Shown in pieces: positions 56,301 through 64,000 of a DNA stretch of 64,000 nt. The stretch spans positions 429,306,338 through 429,370,337 of the forward strand of contig NC_085141.1 in NCBI RefSeq assembly GCF_024139115.2, given 5' to 3'. Under the pieces are notes generated by a model that ran no database searches, was not told the origin of the DNA, and saw nothing but the letters and a program-made list of their open reading frames with translations. The position numbers and the translations under genes were made by a program. The DNA comes from Armigeres subalbatus. Its lineage: Eukaryota; Arthropoda; Insecta; Diptera; Culicidae. Numbering within the stretch: the stretch's first letter is position 1; each line of letters opens with the position of its first letter.

Positions 56301-59300
56301 TGTTGTTCTCCATGTTAGTAAAATCAAAATTGATCATGTAGATAAGTTTTGAATCAATTAAACTCATTAGTCATATTTAATGAATATTCCCGATTAAAGT
56401 TGCATATTGAAGAAAGCTTAATTTGGATGTTTTATGATGTTAAGCTTTTTTAGATTTGGCGTACGTTGCTCGGCGTTGGTGTTGGTGTTGGCTACGCTAA
56501 ACATGAGCTCTTAGCATAGGCCTGATTTTGCCCAGCAGCATTGAATTGTTAAATAGCATTGTTTATACATTTGTTCGCCATTTTGATTAAAACATGGTTT
56601 AATTTCAAAACATTGAATGTTTAAGCAGCGGATGTTTATTATTATAAATATAATTATTAGAAAACAATATTCAAATACATTAGTCGTGTTTATAACAAGA
56701 AATTTTATAGAAAAAAAAAAATTCGCTATACGCTCAATTTTGTCACATATAATAGGCGTATTTTGAGATTGTTTTCAAATAAATGAACTTTAGAGGAAGG
56801 GATGAATGCATTAAAACAACCGAGCCAACAATTAAATTTCCTTTGAAATTCTTGAATATATTCATCTAATCCATGCTGTACGCTCAATTTTGAGAGTGAC
56901 TGTAATAATCACAAAGATCCGAAAAAAGAAGACAATTTTGTTGCTAACATTTAATTCCGTTATTTTGCATTATATCTACAGCAAATATCGGTTTTATGCT
57001 ATTGTATTGTAGTTTCTGCTTCTGAGAAAATTTCGAGAATCTAACTCTAATTACAAAAATAATGTCGTATTCTTGGAAATATAAGAGCAGCAAGGCAAAT
57101 AATTCTTGTCATATTGTGTTCGGTAGTTCTGTGCGCCGATTTACTTTGCTGTCTGCGGCGGTGGCTGCGGTTCGGATCGGGACGGTTCAAAACTATCCTT
57201 CAAACATTAAATGTGAGTCGGTGAGTGGCGAACAATACCTTTGTTAAACATTTGCATTTCTCGTGCCCTAATGGCAATATTCAATAAGCATAATTTTTAT
57301 TGTACCTACCTACGCTGAAGTATTTCTTCGGGAATACCATGAGAAAATTTCTTCCGGAATTTCTTTACGATCTTCTCCAGTGATTTCTCTTCATGCGTTT
57401 CTTCTAAAAAATTCGAAAGAGATGAATTTCCCTGATTTTTCCCGATGTTCCTTAACATTTCTGAATGAGCTTTCAGGTGAATTTCTGTAGAACGAATTCT
57501 TGCAGGAGGAATTGCCCAGAGTTTCTGAAGGAGAAACTTTCCAAAAATCCAATAAGAATATTCCACAATTCTTGTATAGCGAGTTGTATATTTCCTGACT
57601 AAAATATCTGGGGAGAGATTTCCATAGAATTCATGAAAAATACCTGTTTTGATGCGGCTGCGTAGGCTGCAGGTTTTTTAATTTTTTGATGTAATATTTT
57701 CTGATGGTGTACGTCCTTACGACTTATGAGGAAGGTATTCTCCAGAATTTCTGAATATGGAAGAACCCAGAATGATTTGACAGTTTCCCAGAATTCAAAG
57801 ATCAGGAATTTTCTTGTTGCTCAGAATTCAAGAAAAACGACAGTCAGCAGGGGTAAAAAGTTTCCAAAAATCCTTGGAGAAGAATTCTTCAAAAATCAGT
57901 GGCGTTGTCCTAGATTCGGCTGGACATATATAAAATCAGTAGCATACACGCTAAAAATGAACTACTCAAAATTGAGTCGAATCCGACTCATTTTCATTAA
58001 AAACGGGACAACTCAAAATTTGAGTAAAAGATACTACTTCAATAAAATGATGATTTCGCGAAAGTTAAGCTTGGCCTTCCATCAATTTTTAATACGACAG
58101 ATGCGAATCAAGTTTATCTATCTATCTAAGTGCATTTTACGACAAACAGACTCCTAGTTTAAGTGCAATCATCATTTTATTGAAGTAGTATCTTTTACTC
58201 AAATTTTGAGTTGTCCCGTTTTTGATGAAAATGAGTCGGATTCGACTCAATTTTGAGTAGTTCATTTTTAGCGTGTAGCGAGAAAATGTTGTTGTGGGAG
58301 AGAGGGGGATTTCTGTATTGACTTCGATAAAGCAACTAAGAGTTATGTTTCTGCCAGTTCATCCAAGAATTCCTAAGAGTTTGGGCCTTAGGGTTTACAC
58401 GCGAATCCAAACGCGAATTTAAATGATAATCGATAGAACCAAATTGGATATGTCCTCAAAAATAATATTTCCTGGACTTGGGTGCCAGATCTTTCCAAAA
58501 AATGGTTCGTGCTCTATATGATCCTTACAACCAAATTGTATAACAGGAAGTCAAATGCTATTTGATTCAAATGATCACAAACAGCTGGGCCTTCCTTAGC
58601 CGTGCGATAAGTTGTGAGGCTACAAAGCAAGACTATGCTTCAGATGGCTGGGTTCTATTATCGATCTGGTGTAGGAAATTTTCGGGTTGGTAAAAACTTC
58701 CCTGGGCATGAAAGTATCATCGTGTTAGCCTCGTGATATACGAATGCAAAAATGGTAACTTGGCTTAAAAACCTCGCAGTTAATATCTGTGGAAATGCTT
58801 AATGATCACTAAGCTACGAGGCGGTAATGTCCCAGTGAGGGATGTAATGACAATAAGAGACGAAGAAGATCACTAAGCGCATGTTCATTGCCAGAAGGAG
58901 CAAATAGATCTGTACTACAATTCTAGAAAATCTTGTATGGCCTGGAATGGAACATGCGTTCTACTCAAATTAAGTTCAAATGATTACTAAGAACATGTTT
59001 CAATTTCTGTAAGGAGCTAATGGATCTTTCGTTATGCGATATTTCGTTATATTTTTCCGTCATATTCGTTTTTCGTCCTCCCAATTAATGACGGTAAAAG
59101 AGGTTTGCGGGTACATGTTCTTTTTAGCGGCGCAGCATAAGGGTTTGAACGGAGTTTTTCTTCTAACAAATTGAGGGAGGGATATCAACCATCAAAACCA
59201 ATTTATTGCTTTTCACCGGTGGCGCGGTCAAAAAAATGCAGCGGCGAGCCGGTCAAAAACGGGGGCTGCGGCAGGGCCTAAAAATCGTCGGCGGCCGCGG

Positions 59301-62300
59301 CGTGTCTTCTTTATAAATTTGTCATTACTAAAACCCAGATTAATCCACCTAGTAGTGATGATGCCTTCCTCGTCCATTACAAAATATATTAAAAAAATCA
59401 CATTGGAAAGTTCAAAAAAGGTCTTCTTGGGACTAGATCACAATTTTGCATGTGTTTGCTTTGAGTAAAATGCACTGTCTAAAATTTTGAAAATAATAAA
59501 AAAAAATCGGTTCCGGGGGAGCCTTGAAAGAAAAAAAGTTTTCCAATAATTCCATTATGAAGCTAATTTTCAATAGCAAACAATGGGACCGCATTCCCCG
59601 TCGAATGCAATTTGTTGCGAGCAAATCGGATAATGCTCAATTCCAAAAGTGTGTCTGCAAAATACACATACACACGTACATACACACATACATACACACA
59701 TACATATCGTCGGAGGCAGCATGCGTTATTGCCGGGATATTACCCATCTGCATCGCACTGGAGGAAGATATCGAGTGTTATCAGCGGAGAGACACCAGAA
59801 ACATAAGGAAGGTGGTGAGAATCCGCTCGATGGCGAGATGGCAACAGGAGTGGGACAGTACGGAGAAAGGAAGGTGGACCAACCTTCTTATTCCGAACCT
59901 GACAACGTGGATAAATAGAAAGCATGGCGAGGTAAACTTCCACCTGACGCAGTTCCTGTCGGGCCACGGAGGCTTCAGTAAGTATCTGCATCGGTTCGGG
60001 CATGCCAACTCACCGTTCTGTCCGAACTGTGAGAACGTCGAAGAGACGCCGGAGCACGTGGTCTTCGTATGTCCAAGGTTTGAGACACTACGAAGGGAAC
60101 TAACCGGTTTAAGCTTGGAGAACGTCGTTGAGGAAATGTGTCGAGAGGAAAGCACTTGGAATGCGGGCGACAGAGTAGTATCGCGCATATCATCTATTTT
60201 GCAAAATAAATGGCGCAACGACCAAAGAGAATCGGTACCGGGAGAAATTCTTTTGTCGGGGAACTCACCATCGGTGTAGGCTAGATCCACCGCCGGGGAC
60301 TAGACTGAGTAGATCGCGACGAAATACCACCAGCGACGGGTAGTCAGGGCACCAGTGAAACGGACGCCCTGTTCCACCGGAATCGCTGGACTGACCTTGG
60401 CACCCGGCTGGTTGGCTTCGGTGTGGGAGAAACTCCTTCACCGGGGAATTCTCTGTCGGAGTAGGCTAGATCCGCCCTCGAGGACTAGACCGAGTAGAAC
60501 GCGAAGAATTAGTTGGTTAAAGTCGTCGAGACACCAACCACTTCAAAGTGGAGGCCAAGGAGAGGTGCTTAACAGCACAACAGGCCGACTTCTCCGAAGT
60601 AAAGCAGATTGGTAGTACCGGAGAAGTGCAGGCATCGACACAGAAAGATTTGATTATAAGCTCGTGAGCTCGTAGTAGAAGACGCATCTTGCGGTCCCGG
60701 GGAGGAGCAAGATAGCAAAGCTAGGAAAGGAGGTTTTTTCTCTCATTTGAGGTTTTTCCTCCCATCACAGTGAAAGCAAGTTTCCATAGAAACAAGGATT
60801 ACCTAATTTTAGGTAACATAGCAGGCGTGAACCCCAGAGCCCAATCTCCCTAGCAGGCAGCAAGGGGTGATAGTGAATGTTTCCAAGCAGTTTTGCGAGG
60901 AAGTGCGACATTAGTGTCTTAACCCAATAAAAAAAAAATATATATATATACACATACATACACACATAAACACACACACCAACACAAACACATTAAGACA
61001 TTACCTCAGTTTGTCGACATTATTCATTATGGGTCTCCGGGCCTTCTATCAAAAGTTCTTTTTTGGAGCAATCATATAGCCTTTCGGTACAACTTTGTTG
61101 TGCGAGAAAGGCAGAAATAATGTGTGCAACTCGTTGCAAAACTCTATTTCTCAGCACTCGCAGTATTTATCTAACTCGTGAAGCCTCGTTGGATAAACGT
61201 ACAACTCGTGTTCATCTTTTTGCAACTAATTGCACTAGTTTTCTACTGTTCTACGTACAAAGTAGGGTTACACTTTCGGTTCTTTATTTCATGTTCTCAT
61301 ATTTATCCTGTTTAAAACCAAGGAACAAAAAGCAATTGAGATTGTTTCCTCTTCCATGATATTTTACAGCAGTGAGCACGATTGTATGCAAAAAGAAAAG
61401 ACGAAATTGACGTGTTTTCTTGCAATAAAACGAATATGCGACCGTGAGATGGAAATAGAATAGTTCCCTTGTATGCCATGAAACTAAAGTTTATTTACTC
61501 GATTATCCGAAGTAATTTGTGAAAAAGAGGAAGAAGAAAAAACAAAAAGTGCAAACTTTATAAACGAATTTTTGTATGCGTATATTTGCAGGTGCTGCAA
61601 AGTTTGTGCTCGTACTTTCGGAGAGGCTTGTGGTGGCCCAGGTGGATTTTCCGGCACGTGTGAGCCTCCATTTAGTTGCGTTTCCAAGATACCAGTTGGT
61701 GGGTCTGGAATCTGTTTAGGTAATTGATTTTATTGGCCGGTTTTACGTGGTTTTGCACACGATGAAGATTTTTGTTTTTTAGATTGTTTTGATGTTTTTG
61801 ATGTTGTTAGATGTTCTTATTATTATCAATTCAATTTTGTGTCTATGTCTACTACGCTCCAAAAAGATGGTATTTATTTAATTTTACATTTACTTTTATT
61901 TCGACTTGCCAATCAACATTTAATTTAATTATTTAAAAAAGGATTACCAATATTTTATATTTTAATCCACTAATTCTCAAAAATCTATTAAATATTCATT
62001 TGAAATTCTGCAATTTTTTTATGTGCATGATTATGATCTCGTAACGCATTATTAAGTTTAGCATATAGTAAGTTGTGTCATTTTACGTATTCTAGATATT
62101 CCGACGCACAACGAAACCGATGTGGACCATTTTAAAAACTGTACTGAGACAATCTTAGTAGAATCAGGTTGCGAAATAGTGAACCGGAAATGTAAATGCT
62201 GGAATAAAATGCAGCTTTGTAAATCCAGATCGATCACCAAATGGGATTTCCGAAATATGCAGGTAGCGTTTTTTTCCCGTAGATATTTTTCTCTTCGATT

Positions 62301-63646
62301 TTATTTGACTCTTTGTTTCCATTGTGTTTTATTTAGGAATGTCAACTTAATGTTGCCAATCTTGTAAAATCTGAACTGGAGTTTGATGAAGACTATACTG
62401 TTCCACCGAAGGCGAATTACGGTATGTTGAAATAAACTCGAGCTTAGTTATTAATTAGGATAATTTTTTATTTTCATTTATTGAAAATGTTACGAATAGT
62501 GACTACTTTTCCATTGTTATTTTTTATTCTGTATCATAGAGATTTACATCCGTTGGTTGGATCACCTCTGACTTTCGAATGATTATAAATGCCAAAAAGA
62601 AACAAAATTTGAGCAAAATTAATATGACCAGACGTTTAGCGGGATGCTGCATTTTTCGATTTCGTTTTACAAATTTATTACAGTTCATACAGCCTTACAA
62701 ATATTTTTCCATTTTTTTTGGGCCAAAATCTATGCGAAATGCACTTTTGAAGGATCCATTTTCAAGCCAGTGACGCAATCTAGATAGGCGTCCCGCGTTT
62801 CGCAGGACGCTTGTTGGTCACATTAGTAATAATCGAAAGTAATTTAAATATGTTTTAGATCATTTTAGTAGTAATCCACAGAACAAATCCTATAATCTTA
62901 TAATCTTATAAAAATCGCCATTATCTAAATCAAACATCAATTAAAAATCAAAGCAAACTTTTTGATTTGGAACTCATCTGTTAACTCATTTGTTCATCAG
63001 TTAGAACAGTTAAACAATTAAAGTTTCTACTACATAGAGGTCATAAACGCAAAGGAGAAGAGAGAAGGAAGAAGGAAGAAGAAAAAGGAAAAAATGGAAG
63101 AAGCATAAAAAGAAAGAAGGAAGAAAGAAGAAGAAAGTAGCTGAAGTAATTTGTTTTTGGCTTAATAAGACCTTCAACAGCATTCATTGCTTGTCATAAG
63201 ACCACCACTTAAGTGGTGGAATTCAATGGGATTGTATAAACTCGTCTTATGACAAGAGAAGACATTCCACTAAAAAGCTCAAAATAATTTTCTTAGCATT
63301 CAATGTTTGTTGGATAGACATCTCAGGAGATGCTTAATGGAAAATTTCTCAAAATGAATGCAACTAACAGTCACATCATTAGAAATTTTCAACGATTCAT
63401 TGCATATCCCCCTCAAATTTTTTTTTCTTATTATTTGATATTGAATTACCAAATTTTAGAATGAACAAGACTAAACAAAAAAATATCTCAATTTCTAAGT
63501 TCATGCGATCAAATAATTTGATGTACATAATTATCCTTACAAATAAAATGTTAAGCTAAAAGTTTTACTAATTAGAAAATATGTTTATTGTTCAATCAAC
63601 AGAAGCATTCACAGTACATGGAATAAAACATACGGAATCCGCGCAG
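53112..63646 (+). CDS. CRIM1/Crimpy-like protein, 5' part
   Basis: Coding exons 53112-53323, 61592-61719, 62096-62262, 62337-62421 and probably 63603-63646 join in phase to 212 codons with no stop. The gene runs off the right edge. A hydrophobic stretch (residues 27-42, FKFIIYFLLVLDVKAF) is a likely signal peptide or anchor. Residues 44-112 form an IGFBP-type module: CVCNPNEC, DCPG, CCKVCARTFGEACGG and SGTCEPPFSC. Residues 128-171 (CTETILVESGC then KCKCWNKMQLC) match the Cys block after the IGFBP domain in CRIM1. In animals CRIM1 tethers BMPs. In Drosophila Crimpy limits BMP (Gbb) signalling in motor neurons. The alternative is another IGFBP-domain secreted protein. Intron 1 is 8.3 kb and full of transposons. 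Confidence 0.75.
53560..53692. mobile_element. Half copy of the 57947 MITE
   Basis: GAGTAGTCCCGTTTGTAAT, AATGAGTCGGATTCGACTC and GTTATTAGCGTGTG match the right half of the element at 57947-58275. Confidence 0.7.
53719..54290 (-). repeat. Inverted copy of the 46760 repeat
   Basis: On the minus strand it starts AATCCACCTAGTGGTAATGATGCC (near 54280) and runs through TTTTGCCCATTTTCAATAGG, TGGGCCAGCATTCTCCGTCG and AACTTGTTGCGAGAAACTTGG. The microsatellite is lost. The right-hand end is diverged. Confidence 0.65.
54780..54896. mobile_element. Fragment of the 15908 MITE plus 12700-type flank
   Basis: GTACAGATTTATCATATTAAAGC and CATTTTTCGTCATTGCAAA match the left arm at 15940-15980, followed by GCGAAACAAAGCTTTGTTTTTG matching 12740. 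The next element is inserted directly after GTCGGACA. Confidence 0.65.
54899..56902. mobile_element. 2.0-kb TA-flanked element with long inverted arms
   Basis: Ends CAGTCACTTTCAAAATTGAG and CTCAATTTTGAGAGTGACTG with TA on each side (54897-54898, 56903-56904). The arms are inverted for about 560 bp, e.g. ACGCCTATTAGATGTGACAA, AAACATCCGCTACTTAAAC and GCTGCTGGGCAAAATAGATG. CAGT ends and TA fit Tc1/mariner (pogo/Tigger style). The centre (55470-55930) has no transposase. An uninterrupted paralogue of the target at 12740-12800 confirms the boundaries. Confidence 0.85.
56104..56524. mobile_element. 421-bp insertion inside the right arm
   Basis: ATTTTGCCCAG occurs on both sides (56093-56103 and 56525-56535), while the left arm has it once, at its counterpart near 55316-55326. 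The insert begins GCTATAGACATCCC and ends TTAGCATAGGCCTG, giving weak inverted ends. It contains a GGTGTTGGTGTTGG run. Type unknown. Confidence 0.7.
57300..57930. repeat. Degenerate GGAATTCCT-rich repeat
   Basis: The sequence is dominated by loosely repeated TTCCGGAATTTCTT, TTCTGAAGGAG and CCAGAATTC words, like the interior of the CAGGG element at 22546. Frames here (57306-57566 minus, 57726-58157 plus) arise from the repeat and are not supported. Confidence 0.55.
57947..58275. mobile_element. TA-flanked MITE, ~115-bp arms
   Basis: TA|CACGCTAAAAATGAACTACTC on the left and GAGTAGTTCATTTTTAGCGTG|TA on the right. The inversion extends through GAGTCGAATCCGACTCATTTT and CAACTCAAAATTTGAGTAAA to about 58062. 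Each arm itself contains short palindromes (GAGTCGAATCCGACTC). Confidence 0.82.
58586..58870 (+). repeat. Diverged Feilai SINE
   Basis: GGCCTTCCTTAGCCGTGCG, CTACAAAGCAAGACTATGCTTC, GTATCATCGTGTTAGCCTCG, ACTTGGCTTAAAAACCTCGC and ACGAGGCGGTAATGTCCCAG follow the intact copy at 23251. The B box is destroyed. The tail is GAGACGAAGAAG. Confidence 0.85.
59707..60279 (+). pseudogene. R1-clade ORF2 C terminus, truncated
   Basis: SSEAACVIAGILPICIALEE, RKVVRIRSMARWQQEWDSTE, GRWTNLLIP, HGEVNFHLTQFLSGHGGFSK, HRFGHANSPFCPNCENVEET and PEHVVFVCPRF are the conserved tail with its CCHC zinc motif, characteristic of R1-type LINEs. The frame is intact to its natural stop at 60277-60279, but endonuclease and RT are absent. 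The open frame upstream (from 59524) is host repeat read through by chance. Confidence 0.85.
59707..60944 (+). mobile_element. 5'-truncated R1-clade LINE in ACAY microsatellite
   Basis: The C-terminal part of ORF2 (59707-60279), a 3' UTR with a two-copy ~185-bp repeat (GGAGAAA...GTGTAGGCTAGATCC at 60240 and the related GTCGGAGTAGGCTAGATCC at 60425), then an A-rich end at about 60930. R1-clade elements are target-specific, and some mosquito lineages use short microsatellites. The placement between two ACAY runs fits that. Confidence 0.8.
61118..61235. mobile_element. Fragment of the 15908 MITE
   Basis: GTGTGCAACTCGTTGCAAAACTC, CAGCACTCGCAGTATT and CTCGTTGGATAAACG match the inverted middle of 15908-16165. 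Confidence 0.65.
61592..61719 (+). CDS. CRIM1-like exon 2 (IGFBP core)
   Basis: The acceptor TATATTTGCAG ends at 61591. It encodes CCKVCARTFGEACGGPGG, then GTCEPPFSCVSKIPVGGSGI and CL. The GC(C)xxCA...GExCGG signature is diagnostic of IGFBP-type domains. It ends in phase 1 at G|GTAATT. Confidence 0.85.
62096..62262 (+). CDS. CRIM1-like exon 3 (post-IGFBP Cys block)
   Basis: The acceptor GTATTCTAG ends at 62095. The 55 full codons include HNETD and KNCTET (two possible N-glycosylation sites), ESGCEIVNRKCKCWNKMQLC and FRNMQ. Ends in phase 0 at CAG|GTAGCG. Confidence 0.8.
62337..62421 (+). CDS. CRIM1-like exon 4
   Basis: The acceptor TTTATTTAG ends at 62336. It encodes ECQLNVANLVKSELEFDEDY then TVPPKANY. 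The Cys completes the block begun in exon 3, and the acidic stretch follows. It ends in phase 1 at G|GTATGT. The intron before it is 74 bp. Confidence 0.8.
63052..63138 (+). repeat. Polypurine GAA/GGA tract
   Basis: About 87 nt almost entirely A and G (AAGGAGAAGAGAGAAGGAAG and similar), with a few pyrimidines. It is a simple repeat able to form triplex-type DNA. Confidence 0.75.
63185..63290. mobile_element. Scrap of the 2794-family MITE
   Basis: GCTTGTCATAAGACCACCAC, GTGGTGGAATTCAATGG, ACTCGTCTTATGACAAG and AAGACATTCCACTAAA are family words, with the central part lost. Confidence 0.65.
63603..63646 (+). CDS. Probable CRIM1-like exon 5
   Basis: 44 nt between TTCAATCAACAG and CAG|GTAAGC. It joins in phase to exon 4 and encodes EAFTVHGIKHTESAQ without a stop. 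It is short and has no diagnostic motif, so support is from splice sites and phase only. Confidence 0.5.
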
Positions 63647-64000
63647 GTAAGCAATTTTATTGATTGTATCATCAATCATAAATCGGTTATCACAAATGAT
63701 TGATCTAGTTTGCTATTCATTCATCATGACGGTAATTAAATGCTACTACGAAGATCTAGAACTGCATTATCTTGTTGGTATTGGATTACCGAAATACAGC
63801 GGAATTAATTCCTTTTAGTTTCTTTGCATTTATATCGTAGTACCAGTGTACCAATACCAGCCCTATGTCTGTGAAGAATTGTAAACATTGGTTGTTTTTG
63901 CAAGCAAAGCGATGACCTAAGCACGTGAAACACGGTGGTGTTGGTCCAATATGACGATATCTGTGACGATGTGAGATATAAATTTAACATCACACACTTT
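63647..64000. other. Window edge, probable intron
   Basis: No exon recognised. If the CRIM1-like gene continues this is intron 5. A 62-codon minus-strand frame has no domain. Confidence 0.4.

Larger units (their letters stand above)
59333..61117 (+). repeat. 46760-family repeat split by an R1-clade LINE
   Basis: The left part (59333-59706) carries CCCAGATTAATCCACCTAGT, the GGGACCGCATTCCCCGTCG block and an ACATACACAC run. The right part (60945-61117) resumes with ACACATACATACACACA, ATTATGGGTCTCCGGGCCTT and TGTGCGAGAAAGGCAG. The R1-like element sits exactly in the microsatellite. Confidence 0.8.
62422..63602. other. CRIM1-like intron 4, no gene
   Basis: AT-rich intron. It holds a short GC hairpin (GCGTCCCGCG TTT CGCAGGACGC, 62788-62810), a polypurine tract and a MITE scrap. 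Confidence 0.5.

Noticed and set aside
59524..59706. N-terminal extension of the R1-like protein
   Set aside because: This stretch is the dispersed 46760-type repeat and its microsatellite read through in frame by chance. Conserved R1 sequence begins only at 59707.

Overview
This window looks like genomic DNA from an Aedes-type mosquito. It is AT-rich and intron-rich, and it carries copies of the tRNA-derived SINE Feilai (23251-23555, with degraded copies near 11021 and 58586). It is also packed with short inverted-repeat transposons, Helitron remnants and RNase H-bearing LINEs of the kinds common in Aedes genomes. The species cannot be fixed from the sequence alone.

Two host genes are supported, both on the + strand. 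The first is an intracellular globin with four coding exons (17733-17848, 24859-24980, 25043-25149, 25338-25448; 151 aa). It keeps Trp A12, Phe CD1, His E7 and His F8. Its introns sit at B12.2 and G7.0, the ancestral globin positions, with an extra one at E16.1. The second is the 5' part of a secreted or membrane protein resembling CRIM1/Crimpy, with coding exons at 53112-53323, 61592-61719, 62096-62262 and 62337-62421 and a probable fifth at 63603-63646. It has an IGFBP-type cysteine module and the conserved Cys block that follows it in CRIM1. It continues beyond the window. TATA/initiator-like sequences at 10501 and 49992 are possible promoters for the two genes.

Nearly everything else is mobile DNA in nested layers. 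From left to right: a perfect 25-bp hairpin and a 77-bp-arm palindromic MITE (2.2-3.0 kb); a 5.1-kb foldback element with TTAA flanks (A, 3380-8481); scattered RT fragments and Helitrons (8.6-16.6 kb). Globin intron 1 holds a gag-like frame split first by a pogo-like element and then by a SINE, and also a CAGGG-ended element that itself contains a Helitron and a Feilai copy. Next come a GC-rich orphan block (28.5-29.8 kb), a Gypsy relic whose RT and RNase H halves face opposite ways (31.5-33.2 kb), and a 5.75-kb full-length but frameshifted LINE with a 13-bp target duplication (34281-40028). These are followed by a second 5.1-kb foldback element flanked by TTAT (B, 41292-46366) holding a ~143-bp satellite. 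Intron 1 of the CRIM1-like gene contains a 2.0-kb long-inverted-repeat TA-flanked element and an R1-clade LINE tail inserted in an ACAY microsatellite.

The most notable structure is the pair of 5.1-kb elements A and B. They share piggyBac-like ends (CCC termini, TTAN flanks), GGTACCC palindromes next to the ends, a duplicated terminal module on one side and inward-facing arrays of diverged tandem repeats. I see no transposase in either. Gene models rest on reading frames, splice signals and family knowledge; no searches were run.
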